Below, in pieces: positions 46,001 to 58,003 of a stretch of DNA of 64,000 bases. The stretch covers positions 4,900,501 to 4,964,500 of the forward strand of contig NC_135243.1 in assembly GCF_947623445.1 (NCBI RefSeq), in the 5' to 3' direction. The translations under genes were made by a program, and so were the position numbers. Source of the stretch: Clavelina lepadiformis (lineage: Eukaryota > Chordata > Ascidiacea > Aplousobranchia > Clavelinidae). The notes under the pieces are model-generated. The model saw nothing but the letters and a program-made list of their open reading frames with translations. It searched no databases and was not told the origin of the DNA. Every line of letters starts with the position of its first letter. Position 1 is the first letter of the stretch.

Positions 46001-49000
46001 GCCAGAGGCGTATTTAACTGTATTATATAGGTCCCAAACAAAACAAAATCTCCAACCTGGAAAAAAACTTTTTTTGGTATGAATTGCTTACATTGCAATT
46101 GTAATTGCATACATACTCTTGCTATAATTTCTATAGCCTACTTAAGTTAAATCATGTGTATGCTGGACAACCAAAATGGTGGAATTTTGAAATGATTAAT
46201 ATCTATAATGATACATTATATCATATATCAAATGACTGAATGAATAATTAATGAAAAATGCTTCACGTAGTGGTGGTCCAACTGCAGTTCTGCTGGTCAG
46301 GTTAGTCATGCAAAGTTGCAAAGATATTTTTGCCAGCATGAAAGCTATCTACGACACACCGCACACATTGGTATTACAGCTGATATCATAGGCTATGACA
46401 TAAGCACATTTATTTGAAAAAGTTGCAGGAAAAGTGAATGTTTGTGTAAACACATTTGGCATACTGCTGGGCAAGTACCGTAGGACAAAACACAATTTAA
46501 AAATTAAAATCTTTAATTTTATCTGTAAACAGAAAAATAACTGGTTCAAAAATAAAACCATTGTGATAAATGATATAAGTTAGAATTTATTATAATTATA
46601 TTCACAACAAGCCATTGTTACAAGACAGTAAAAATGCTTCAACAACATTTTTTGCAAATAAAATCCTGTTCATGAAATTTCAAAACAGCATCTTGATATA
46701 GCAATGCTGACTTTAAAAATACCAAAAACTCCGTTCAAAGAAAATTAGAAAAAAAATTTTCTACATCAGTCTTTGGTAAACGTGTAATGAACTCCATTTG
46801 ATTCTTAAGCAATACATGTTTTTAATTCAATAAAAATTGACTTGCGAATATAAGCAAACTTTTATCTGTGTCAAAATTAAATCGTGCCACTCTGATGTAC
46901 ATAGATTTACATTACTCATGTCTGGCACCAAATACTTTTAAACCCTGATTTATTTTCAAAATGTTTCCTGTGATTCATCATATCGATTAGACATAACACC
47001 TTTCAGGCACGATACAAGAAGAATGCGCATTGATTAAAATAATGTTCTCCTAGGTTTCTAACCAATACAATGATAACTAAAGTACCATTGGTATATTATG
47101 GTACTGTTTTCTTAATCACTAAAACCTATTTTTGAGTCTCAGTAACTGAACCTAACACAATTAGCCAAAAAGTAACATTAATTAGCTACCTGCATTTCAC
47201 CGTTGGTTACATAGTAAGCACACAGAAGACTCCCAGCCAGCAAACCAATGTTAATGATCACTAACTGTGTTAGCCCAAGTAGTACCAGGGCCGCACTATT
47301 TCTGTATTCAAAGTGCTGGCAGTAAAAAGAAAATTGTGAGAAATCATCACAAAATGAAAAGTGGGGTATGATATCAATTACAATAACTGTTGACAACATG
47401 CTTTTATGGATTGACAAAGTATTAAGGTGGTTTAATTGATTATAGCTATAAAGATATCACCAATGCTGTTTATACAATTATACATACTCGAGTGCTATAT
47501 TTAATGTAATTGGCAAGTCCCAAAAATATAATTCTACCAAACAGAAAAGTAATAGACTAACTAATGGGCCACATTCTTATGCACCTGGTACTCAAGAATA
47601 GCTTTGTCAAACCGCTTTGCCTCATAGTCTTCCGCATTGTAATATTTGACCTGTTTGTTAAAATAGGTAAATAAAATATTGACTTCAACCTGGTTGAAAA
47701 ATGCAAACGGAAACTTTTCAGACTCAATTTAAAAATTTATTTTCAGTTTTCGATTGGAAGCAAAAATTGAGATATATATGTACACAAAAGTTCAGTGATA
47801 TAAAATTTATTAAATATGTTAACAATAATTAATCAGATTTTTTTAAATTTTCACAGATATAAGCAACTGAAGACTGATTGTCGTCAAACTGATACTTCAG
47901 AAATACAGTAAATCCAATTACAAAAACAGACCGTTTCAAAATTCAGCAAAGAATCAATGGCTGTTTGCTTTGATTTGTTATCACGAAAGTTCATCTGTCG
48001 ACGAATTTTTGTCCTCATTTCCGTGATAAGGATTGTGGCAACTGAAAAAAGAGGAACAAGCACAAACCATAACTTTTAAAAGAAATGTAGCTTATGTCAA
48101 ATATTAAATGCTTACACATTAAAAATTAAAAATTGATAACTTATTGTGGCATAATAAACTGACATGCGGAAATCAAGCAATGTCACCACTTAACACTTGG
48201 AAACTTAACCAAAACCACGTTGCAAGTTACATTCATTTACCAAGATATATGGTCAAGGAAACGAAAACGATCAAGCCAAACCAGATATTAAATGTGGTGA
48301 TGAAAAACACAACTGCGACTATGATGTCCAAAATGGTTGGGAAAATGCTAAAAACGATGTAAGATACAAAGCTGTTGATGCTGAGAGTGCCCCGGTCAAT
48401 TGAACGCAAGACGGCCCCGGTTTTACGTGATAAATGCCAGCGTAACGATAATGAATGCAAGTGTTGGAACAGATGAATCTGAGAAGATTTTTACGGTCAG
48501 TTTTTAACTAAAAACAAAAGAGTAAATGAAAACGTTCACTTTTTGAATTTGTTACAAAACAATCATATCACCTGCACGCAGCGGTTGGTGTACTGTTGTA
48601 CTTTAATCCAACTATATAAACGAATGCTATCTATGATTCCACCGCTACCAGTGCCCTGTAGAGACTTGAGTAGGACATACTGGACAACCTGGACCCACAC
48701 AATAGTCCATGATACATCATTTGTAAGTGAGTTCACTGAAAATTATACATCTGAAGTTACGCAGGACAAAAAATAATACTAAAAGCTATAAACTTATTCG
48801 GGATGTGTTTGTATAGCCTATCTTATAGTTGGTTTTGTGCAAATCTCTTCATTATATTAACAATATAATTTGATGTCTTTTTTATAGTAAAATAACAGGT
48901 AACAACAGCAATCACGATCATTTTACATATGAGCTGTAAACATTTGCTGCAAAACGTGTATTGTAGTGTAAGTGGCGAGTTTTTGCTCCAATTTCAGTAT

Positions 49001-51606
49001 TTGTGGTTGTATGCTGTAAATGAAATGTGCTGCCGTTTATCAAACTAAATTGATTTTCTTTTCTTAGCTCAAACTTCTTTTCTTGCTTAGACACCTACCT
49101 ATTTTTTTGTAAAAAATAGGAACAAAGGGATTGATGACACGTCCACCGATGAGACACAAGCTGCAAAAGATCACTCGAAGTTGAAGACGAAAGTTCTTCT
49201 CAGGCCAAATAAATGGCCATATTAATCCTGACTTAAAAACAGGAAATAATGGGGCTAGATTGTGACAACTATAAGTGACATTGTATGCTTGTTATTCACA
49301 ATTAGTGCGCCTAATTAATTATAAGTATACTAATATTATTATTATTATTAGTTTTATAACTAATTGTAAATAATGTGCCCAGAATATTCAAAAATTATGT
49401 ACAAGTTTATGCTGTGTTTTCAGAGATGGATTTTTGCAGTTAAAAGCCTCAAAACATTATGGATGGGTGCGATTACATTTAACAAAAATAAAGCGGACAT
49501 TTAACAACCACATCATATAAATGATGACAAAATTTTATCAGCAGTAGGCCAATACTGTGCAAGTCGGCAAGTAGTTTAACATAGGTCAAGAGCAAAATAC
49601 CAAGGTTGTATTATTGTAATATAATCAAACTTGGAATTAAAAGACTCGGCATAACGAAGATCAACTATCCCAAAAAAAAAACAAATTCATTAATTTTGGA
49701 GTCAAATCACTGTAGGTTTGAACCTAGCAAAGTAATGCATGTTCTAATCTTACTTGGGCTATATTCTTCCCAAGATTGTCACAGAGGAGTCCAATCCATA
49801 CATAACCATAAATTTGAATATGTTTTTGCATGGTGTTTATCTCCTGTTGTTTGATTGATTTACGTTAAAAAATATTCAAGAAATTAAGCTAGTACCTTTC
49901 GCCAGATTTTAATCCAAGTTGACTCTGTGCTCAAATTCACTTCTGTTTCTTGCTCCAGGTTGTTTTCAGTCTGAAATAAATCAAAAAACAGTTCAAAATA
50001 GTCAAAAATTAAAACAATCGAATAAACTGTGTGCTATCATTTTTAAATTGTGTAGTTATAGAAAATGAAAGCATTGAAAAAACAAATGCTGCACATATAA
50101 TGATTGTGTGACAAGATAAATTGCAAACAGCTTTTAAAGTTAAATTTTTAAAAATACATTCAATGCTAAACTGTATCTTGACAGCAACACACTGCACAGC
50201 CTACATTTAGGTTCTCATTTTCAAAATTATTTTCCTCAGTTAACTGATTCCAATTTCCAAGCTTTGTTTTCAATATACCAATCAGCAAGGGCAATGCAGT
50301 AAACACTACTCGAACAATCCAAAAACCGAAGAGTACCTGCATTTTAACCACAAAGAACTCATCACATAGATATTTGCATGAACGAGTTTCCTAAACGAAA
50401 TGTTTTCTTGTCTTTTGATAGAAATTTTTGAATATGTAACAGATTTAGTCTGCAAGAGACAAGTCTTTAAAGAGAAAAACCTGATTTCCAACTTTATCCA
50501 TTGAAAACCACCATTCAGGAGAATTCCATGAAACAGCAGATAATATGTCTGCTGATAGAAATACCAACCACGTGAAAAGTAAGACAAAATTTTCGTGACG
50601 AATCTCACGTCGCTGTATTTTTTCTTGGAATACAAGTAAGCTTATGATGAGGGAAACTGACAGCAATCTAAATTTTCAAAAGTTGAAATTAGACCATTCA
50701 CAAATTGCACAATGGTTATATAGTTATATATGGTTATATGGTCTATCATATGGTTATATGGTTATATAGTCTATCAACTTAGTTGGTGATAAATTACAGC
50801 GATTTATCGATTTCTCTTTAATTACATTTTTAAATATTTTAACTAGTGCTGCTTAGTGCATGTCTACACACAGGATCATGTCAATAAATACATCTCAGTG
50901 TATCAGTTATAAAGTTGTTATAATATGTTTTACTTCAAGATTAGTTATCAAGGAGTTAAAAAAATAAAACCAAAAATTTTACTTTGAAGTTAAACTGAGA
51001 ATCGACACACCATTGGTAGTAAATTCGGGTAAAGTCCATTTCACCACAAATTGGGCGATACTTTCAGCAAGAAGCAAAGCCATACATAGAAGCTGCAAAA
51101 CATAACCAACAGACCTTCTTCGTTCAATATCATCGTTTCTATGATTGTTCACCCTGCCATAATGCAAAATCAAATCACTAAATATGTCTAAAATCACCAA
51201 GTGGCTAAGCAGTAAACTGATAGCAAATAAAAACATTGATAAAAGATTGAAAAAAGGTAGTACTATTGTGTGTTTTGATAGTGTTTTCTTTTTGTGCTGT
51301 ATCATAACGTCTTCAAAACTTGCAAAATTTCACCCTTACAATCTTTGATAGAGAGAGTAATATATACCTTTTTATTATCATTATCTCATAAAGCAGTGCT
51401 CCTGAGAGAAGAAAGAAAAATACACTTTCCCATGTGTCAAAAAAGCAATGAGATATTCCATTCTTTCTCCACATTGGCCTATAACCTCCATAACCAGCAC
51501 AAAAACCAAGTTGGTTTGTTGAATGATTGGAAGAATTACTTGACAGGGGTGTCAGTGACGTTTCAATTAATGAATCATTAAAGGGCTTAAAAAATTGATG
51601 CACCAT
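43068..51606 (-). CDS. ABCB6: ABCB6-like half ABC transporter, copy 2 (17 exons, 863 aa)
   Basis: The exons are 51368-51606, 50983-51153, 50481-50667, 50205-50336, 49896-49970, 49099-49231, 48572-48735, 48241-48478, 47932-48041, 47585-47650, 47190-47315, 45925-46056, 45572-45724, 44865-45043, 44162-44375, 43376-43539 and 43068-43176 (2592 nt). Intron positions and phases are the same as in copy 1. Exons 6, 8-10 and 12-16, which include the NBD exons 14, 15 and 16 (179, 214 and 164 nt), have identical lengths. TMD0 cysteines keep the 18-residue spacing (GISHCFFDT). The NBD keeps [32 protein letters not shown] and the H-loop. The donor of exon 3 is an unusual CAG|GTTTTT. The C termini differ (copy 2 ends SPEGTSKDI). 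Exon 16 is almost identical to copy 1 at DNA level, unlike the rest. A possible further 5' coding exon is at 52141-52196. Confidence 0.93.
48740..49098. other. Intron 6 of ABCB6-like copy 2
   Basis: Plain AT-rich intron with no recognisable element. The reported plus-strand frame around 48543-48776 is the antisense of exon 7 and is not a gene. Confidence 0.5.
50700..50782. repeat. GGTTATAT minisatellite
   Basis: Several direct copies of TGGTTATATAG / ATGGTTATATGG, with the block GTCTATCA repeated, in intron 2 of ABCB6-like copy 2. Confidence 0.75.
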
Positions 51607-51796
51607 GTCGGAATTGCTAAAAGCTAAGTGTAGGTTAATTAATAATGCAGTACCAGTAGCAAAATAACTTCCTGAAATATAAAAAACTCAACTTTTAAAT
51701 CCTGAAATTGTGTGTACAGTTAATTATAAACTAAATTAAGGTGAAAATTAAGTTTTAGTGTTCATAAAATTCCCACAAAATGTGGGTCTGGTGTAC

Positions 51797-51885
51797 AAGT
51801 GCACAACCACAGGACGCCTTTTTATACTAGACCTCAGCTACTAAAATTGTGATGTCATCTGATTGTGCACTTGTATACTAGACCT
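51797..51885 (+). repeat. Dispersed palindromic repeat R2, copy
   Basis: AAGTGCACAACCACAGGACG through TATACTAGACCTC and AAATTGTGATGTCAT to TTGTGCACTTGTATACTAG. The copy at 27848-27936 is its inverse-orientation relative. Ends are inverted (AAGTGCACAA / TTGTGCACTT). Confidence 0.5.
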
Positions 51886-52140
51886 CAAAATGCAAATTAC
51901 TTAGCACTAATCGTTAAAAAAACATTTGGTCTATACATCTGTTGCTGTAAAATATTAGCATCTTATCAAACAGGTAAACATAAAAATCAAAAAAGTGGTA
52001 CTGCAATTATATTACGCAATTGTTGGCGAGTAGTACGAAGTACCATACCAATGTGACAAATGTAGTCAAAATTATAATAATCTGTGCACAACTGTAAACT
52101 GACAGCTTTAGGAAAAAACAAAACTAACAACATCTTACCT

Positions 52141-52196
52141 AACCTATAACTGCATAATTGTTTCCTAAAAAAGCCAAGGAACCTGGGAGCCATGGT
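52141..52196 (-). CDS. Possible N-terminal leader exon of ABCB6-like copy 2
   Basis: An ATG in strong context (ACCATGG, 52196) opens MAPRFLGFFRKQLCSYRL and ends at a strong donor (TTAG|GTAAGA) in phase 1. A good acceptor (TTTTTTATATTTCAG) lies about 65 bases before the ATG of copy 2 exon 1. The sequence after it reads in frame, in matching phase, through a hydrophobic stretch (SYFATGTALLINLHLAFSNS) into that ATG. So the protein may carry about 40 extra residues with a basic, mitochondrial-leader-like start. Alternatively this is a 5' UTR exon or a separate microprotein. Confidence 0.35.
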
Positions 52197-52567
52197 AACA
52201 AGCAGGTAGATTTGTTGAAGCTTCATTGGTTTTAATCAAAAATTTTACCTGCAGTGCTACCATAAACGAAATTGCGACTGTGCAGGCACGATTTCTGTGA
52301 AAAAGCGATTATGGCTAAGCAACTAGGATGACTTATGAGTCGTTTAATGACATCAACGCTTGTAGCGACAGCAACAACCAGTTCGCTGGAACAGGAAAAC
52401 CCGCAACATTGCACCGGCGTGACGCGTCGGAAATCTACTTCGGGGAATTCACAGTTGTGATAATGAAGGATTGCTGTGTGATATCTATGACGGCTTGTTT
52501 ATGAAATAGGTTAGAGGGTGCAGTTTTGGATGTCGTTTTACTTGTATGACTTTACATTGCATATACG

Positions 52568-52730
52568 CTGTAATGGGATTCAAATTTTTTAAAAACCGGT
52601 TCTCTCACTAGCAGCACCCCATATCAACCCGGGGCCGATATACACATAGGCCTATAGCCTACATACGCTTGTTAACAACCGGTTCGCAGAGGTCAATAAA
52701 ATTCCAAGAACCGGTTGAATCCCACCACCG
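52568..52730. mobile_element. hAT-type MITE, CAGTGGTGGGATTCA family
   Basis: The right end inverted is CGGTGGTGGGATTCAACCGG, and the left end CTGTAATGGGATTCAAA is degenerate. Flanks CATATACG (52560-52567) and CGTATACG (52731-52738) are imperfect 8-bp duplications. Interior blocks ACCGGTTC, CACCCCATAT and TTGTTAACAACCGGTTCGC match the copy at 27941-28076 in inverted order. Confidence 0.7.
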
Positions 52731-52739
52731 CGTATACGT

Positions 52740-53515
52740 CCTACCCTTCTGTTTTTAAATTAATTTTGAAGAAATCTAAGTTTTACATAAAACTTTTTAT
52801 TTACAAGTATACTATTTGGACGTGAGGTCTATTGACAATATCTAATTCTAAATGATATTTCAAATCAGTAAAATAGTAACTGTTGCTTTGATCTAGTCTA
52901 GTGTCTGAATCTTAATCCGCGACTTGGTCATTCCTCATCGCTTGAACTCTGTTGATCAAGTTTAACTTTGTGTAAGTTTCCTTAAAACTCTTCCTAAAAC
53001 CTTGGGAAAATCTTTAAAGAACTAATCCGTAAATGTTTTTCTGAAGCACATGAAATCTGGAGGTAAAAGCTGGGCTACACATAGTGGTTTCCGATTTTAA
53101 GGCTCCAGTTATGCTTGACCCAACATGCTCAGATCATTAAATGTACAAAGAAAATGCGAATTCATAAGAATAAGAAACGCAATGCAGCAATATGCAATGG
53201 TTAGCATTTTATTTTTAGTTCCCTCGCAGACAATGACGAAAAAATAACGGGCAACGATGCCGCAAAATTAATTCCAATTCCATTATGTTTACAAAGTAAT
53301 CCAGTAACTCACATCAACACAAGCTATATACTTTTCTTTGCTTTACAAGACAAGAATGCAGGTTTAATGTTAGCACCACAGCAATTAGCTCATGCACAGT
53401 GCAAAGTATTGCCACTAATAAGAGCAAATGGCAAAAATGAACCAATTATTAAAATGCATATCTACTTATAATTTACTGTATGTACAGTTATAGTAATGTC
53501 AAATAATAACACTTT
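52740..53515. other. No gene recognised
   Basis: Spacer between the ABCB6-like copy 2 upstream region and the 3' end of the dehydrogenase gene. AT-rich, with only short random frames. Confidence 0.45.
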
Positions 53516-55914
53516 TTAATAACCCTTTTCCCAGTCAAAAACATATTGCAAAGGTTGGTTTTCTATGTAAAGTTGCAAGTTTTTTAGGAACCCTTCTTTC
53601 ACAAAATTAGGTTGAGTGGGGCCAGAGGAGTGTGGGGTTATGGTGACATTTACCATTTCCCAAAGTGGGCTATCTGGGGAAAGGGGTTCATTCGTAAAAA
53701 CGTCCAAAAATGCAGAGGATATCCAGCCATTGTTTAAGGCCTTCACTAAGCACTGTTCATCAATAATGGTTCCTCTGCCAACATTAATCAACCCAGGTTT
53801 CTTTGCTTTGCACACATGAAGCACATCATCTAAAGGAAAACAAAATAGACTAAATAGTTTTAATTTTTATACAACAATAGGCCACACAAGCTACTCATAA
53901 ACTATAACATGAAATTGTTTCTTAAAAAATCAAGTGGGAAGCTAAAATCTACATATCTTTATAGCAAAGTCATATACCTTTTAAAACTCAAATTAAGTCA
54001 AATCCTTTGGCATAAGTGACTTGAATTAAGTCAGGTCATTTTTCAAGTAAGACTCGAGTCAAGTCAGGTCAATGGATATTCGAAACCAAAACAAACAGAA
54101 TGCAAAAATACCAAATATATATACCAATATAATACCAAAAATCTGTCACAATAACAAGAAACTTATGGGAACATCATAAAATTTGCTTCAGTTGATAACA
54201 AGGTATGCAATCGAAGGCAAATATATTCATGTTAAGTCACACTTCCATGTATTCAATACATGAAGATCTGTTTTACTTCAATGCTTAATACTTTAATGCT
54301 CAAGTCGTGTGTCATTCATGTAATTTCTTATAAAGAGACTCAAGTACTGGGACTGTATATCATTTACATAGCGATAATTATGCAAGTGATTACGATATTG
54401 CGCGCATTGGCAAAATTTCTTTTTGGCAACACTACGCGATCGGTTTTATTATCATTACTATCTTTAAACATATTTCAGTAGAGTCTGGTTGTAAATTTTA
54501 TGTGCAAATCTAAAGGGAGCAGTCATTCATGCTTATATATCATACAGTATTTAATATCACAAAAAAGCAAAAATGAACATATAGTTTACTTTATATAGAA
54601 ATCATATATACCAGATCAAGTGTAGCAATATATCTGATACACCAAGTTTTAAGAACAATCAATAAAAATCTATAAGTCGAGAACTAACTTGATAGCAGAT
54701 TTACTGTGTCCCGAGTATGTGGTAGTGTATTGCAGATGTAATCGCACCTAGATAAGAACTCTTCCAACTGGTTTGAAATAAAAAGTTCATCAACCGCTTT
54801 ATATCTCTCTTCCTTTTTCTTCAATTCCGATCGTTTTAGACCGTGCACCTTAAATTGTATTTGAAGTTTTTGTTTTTACTTCATAGAGTCAGTTGAGCAT
54901 CAAACCATCACACTACATGAAAAAAACAGAACTAAAAATAAATGACACAATTCAATTAAAACTAACCCGCATTCCTGCAGCTTTTAGTTTCTCTGCTACA
55001 GTAATCCCAATGTCTCCAATCCCTATTATCCCAACTGTAAGTTGTTCCAAGGATCGAAATCTGTTTGATTTAAACTGTTAGGCTCTAAACTCTAAAGAAT
55101 TATCATACAGAAATGTATTAACAATGATATCTTTGTTGAATCCTTAAGGGCAAGACAAAAATCACGGCTGATGACTGGGCACTAATTTTGTCTTTGTGTT
55201 AAGCTTTACCTCCAGTGCATTAAAACTAATGGTTATATCAAGAATTTGGTGTCGTTTTATATTTGGAGTTAGCAAACAATTTTGCTGGCACACCGGCTTC
55301 CATTTTTTTCACTTGCCAAACATGAATCACATAATTCTGAATATGAATATGGCAGAAGTAATGTTAAAAACAACTAAAATAAAAAACTCAGCAATTAACC
55401 AAGCAATAACACTCATACAAGGATTTTTCACTCAAATTTTAACTTACCGAAAAACGTTTCTGGCTTCATTGATAGTAAGCCATTTCTTTTCACTCTGCGC
55501 CATAAACTGCTTTTTCCAATCTCTTTCCAGAGAAATAACTGCCCCTAGTACATAATCAGCGATCACCGGCCCAAACACGCCTCCAAGTCGAGTCAACACA
55601 AAATGTGGTTCAAAGTTGGCTAAATCGTGTTGATTCAATTTAGAGAACATATAATCTAAGCCAGCCCACGTAGTTTGAACCCATTTCACACTCTTTGGAA
55701 GTTTTGTGAGCACACTCGCACAAAGTTTTGGGTCAGTTAGCAAAACTTCAACACCTTCGAGCTCGTCAGTCAATTTGCTTCCAAGCAAAGTATTGTCAAT
55801 GTATTTAAACGAGACATGGCGTCCCAACGCGCCCTCGCTGACAGCATTTCTCACAAATTGAAAAAAGTCTGGTGTTTGGAGCAGCACACCAAGTGTAACT
55901 TTATTTTTGGCCAT
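53516..55914 (-). CDS. D-2-hydroxyacid dehydrogenase, GhrA type (4 exons, 344 aa)
   Basis: The exons are 55448-55914, 54967-55060, 54689-54848 and 53516-53829 (1035 nt). The Rossmann fold dinucleotide motif is GIGDIG (169-174), after SLEQLTVGII. Catalytic residues of the family are present: Arg in NVGRG (R259), Glu in FTNEPL (E288) and His in TPHSSG (H307). After the second strand the sequence is VHGLKRSE, lacking the acidic residue of NAD-binding members, so NADPH preference is likely (inference). Overall arrangement (PLSPDSPLWEMVNVTITPH) is closest to glyoxylate/hydroxypyruvate reductase A, so glyoxylate or hydroxypyruvate reduction is the probable reaction. There is no clear targeting signal. 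Upstream, an acceptor (CTATCTCTCTATAG near 55965) marks a 5' UTR intron or a trans-splice site. The STMP1-like gene lies 311 bases upstream on the same strand. Confidence 0.92.
53990..54082. repeat. AAGTCAGGTCA-type short repeats in dehydrogenase intron 3
   Basis: Degenerate direct copies of AAGTCAGGTCA and ACTCGAGTCAAGTC over about 90 bases. Probably a decayed simple repeat. Confidence 0.5.
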
Positions 55915-56225
55915 ATCTATTGACCTTTAACTTGCAATGTACCATACATTATTGGAACTATAGAGAGATAGCAAAATAATTACAAATAGTAATGTATAAA
56001 TTACGTTAATATTTTTAAGGGACATACTGTATATATTGCAAACACATCAAAAGCGTCACTTCATCTGACAAAAAAAATTGATTGATAATAATTTGGTTAC
56101 CTGTCACCATGGGAAAGCAAAATCACTCACAACATAGCTAATTAATCAAGTAATCATTGAAACATGACCACACCAAATATCGCAAAAAAACATTGCTATA
56201 AAATCAAAAACATGAGTCCGTTGTT

Positions 56226-56369
56226 TTATTCATCCTTTTTTGGCAGGTACTTTTCAAAAGCATCTTTCACAGTGCTAACTATAGTTTCTGCTTTTGGTAC
56301 TTTGTAATTTTGGTCCAAATAAATTCCAGCCAACACACCAGTCGCAAAAGTGACAAGTGTCCTCAGCAT
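56226..56369 (-). CDS. STMP1: STMP1-like short transmembrane mitochondrial protein (47 aa)
   Basis: ATG at 56369 opens a 48-codon frame ending in TAA at 56226-56228. The protein starts MLRTLVTFATGVLAGIYLDQ, then NYKVPK, and ends in a charged helix (FEKYLPKKDE). Human STMP1 is also 47 aa with the same pattern: ML, a single membrane span with spaced glycines, YL-QNY--P, then a Lys-rich tail. STMP1 is an inner-membrane microprotein associated with the respiratory chain. The stop codon overlaps an AATAAA (GAATAAAAC). Single exon as far as seen; upstream AG sites leave room for a 5' UTR exon. It is 311 bases upstream of the dehydrogenase ATG, same strand. Confidence 0.8.
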   Translation of the reverse strand: MLRTLVTFATGVLAGIYLDQNYKVPKAETIVSTVKDAFEKYLPKKDE

Positions 56370-58000
56370 CTTAAGCTATATTGGTGCTGTGGATTCAATC
56401 TTTCTTCTTTTAACTCTTCGAAATGTTCACCTTGATATCAGCAGAGTTTGTACAATTTACATCATCCTTTCATCAGGTAATTGTTTAGTATAAATATTAA
56501 TCTACAATAAAAATGATCTGGTGATATATATACTGATACATACCTGATACATCACAATAACATTCACCAAGTCAAAGAAACATGCCACTGTATGAACATT
56601 AATATTGGTACAAATTTGTGAACAACGTTAAATCGAGTTTCTGTGATCGTAAATAGAAGTCAAAATAGCAAACACAAACCGCAGTGTATATAATTAGGCT
56701 TATATATACAGCTGGCTAAAAAGTATGGCAGTTTTTGACAGGACATCGCGCGTACAAAAATACAAACTTGGGCATAATTTTGTTTATTTATTATTACTTG
56801 GTATTCAGACAACTTTTCCTTGGTTGTTGATTATAAATGAAAAAGGTAGGGTCAAAAAGAAAAGACGTCACAAAAGCTGTCTCTATAAAATGGCACTGAA
56901 TTAGTATAATATAACCACCTCATGACAGCCTGGGGCCAAAAAAATCGTCAAAAAAAGAAAGTAAGGGAACTCTGATTTTGTGGTTTCAGGCAAATGCCTC
57001 ATTCAAAAACAGAAACCAAACAACAACCAGGGAAGTATATGTTAATAAATACATACCCAACGAAAGGTAATTAAGTAAAACTTTAGATGAGGAAAATTCC
57101 CAAGGCTCTGTTTTTATACGAAGGACATTGCTACATCATGTGACGAGATATTTCTCCTTAAAGTTATGGCAAGTTTTGCACTTCGTAGCTGGCGCTGTGT
57201 TACATGTTTGCAAAAATTAATGCTACAGCCAGTGAGAAAAATTACTCCTTATTCTAACAATACCAAGTTTGTTTCTATTGGTAGAGTGTAAGCTGGGTTA
57301 TGCCAAAACCAAAATCGTGTCTGTTGTATACTTCTATACCACTTTAAGTACGCACCCCATATACTTTAAACAGCGTTTGAACTGATCGAATACTTTCCAA
57401 TTAAGTAACCCTCGGGTTAACTCTTATAGTTTACTTTCTAACGAACATCTGTAGACTCTTCAAACTAGGTACTCTTACAGGGGAGAGGTCCCGACCCTTC
57501 GTTTTTGTCTGAGGGAAATTTCGATACGAGCTGACAAGATAATACGCCTTAAAATTAAAGACAAGTTTCCCGCTCGGTAGGTGGCGCTCGGTATATCATT
57601 TTACAAAAAATTACTCGGTAGTCTTTGATTGTAGGCTACACTATGAGTTATTGGTTTGGGCTTGTGCTAGACACAGCCGGTGTGCAATTCACTTTGAACA
57701 AAGCTCTTCAGAAGTGTAGCCTATTTGGTCGTTCGCGGCCTTATTTGCAATAGTGTACAAAAAAATATCAGGTGGTTGACACATTCATGCGCCCGTGTTT
57801 TAGTATGGTCTTGACCTGCCTATTTTTCGTCCAGTTTGTTTTCACCATATTATGTAGATTCTGTTGTGGAAGTTAATGTCAATTGAATTTAGTGTCATGA
57901 CTCATGACCTAGAGTTTGATTACGTGAGTTAATTTTCCCAAGCATGCAATTTTTTTGTTTTGTTTAATCCGACGTCTTTGTGCAGTTACCTCAGTTATTT
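56370..58000. other. Spacer with dispersed repeat R1
   Basis: No gene recognised. A plus-strand R1 copy lies at about 56705-56830 (AAGTATGGCAGTTTTTGACA, CGCGTACAAAAATACAAACT, TTGTTTATTTATTATTACTT). Two similar stretches around GTAGCTGGCGCTGTGTTACA (57186) and GTAGGTGGCGCTCGG (57578) may be another repeat pair. Confidence 0.4.
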
Positions 58001-58003
58001 ATC

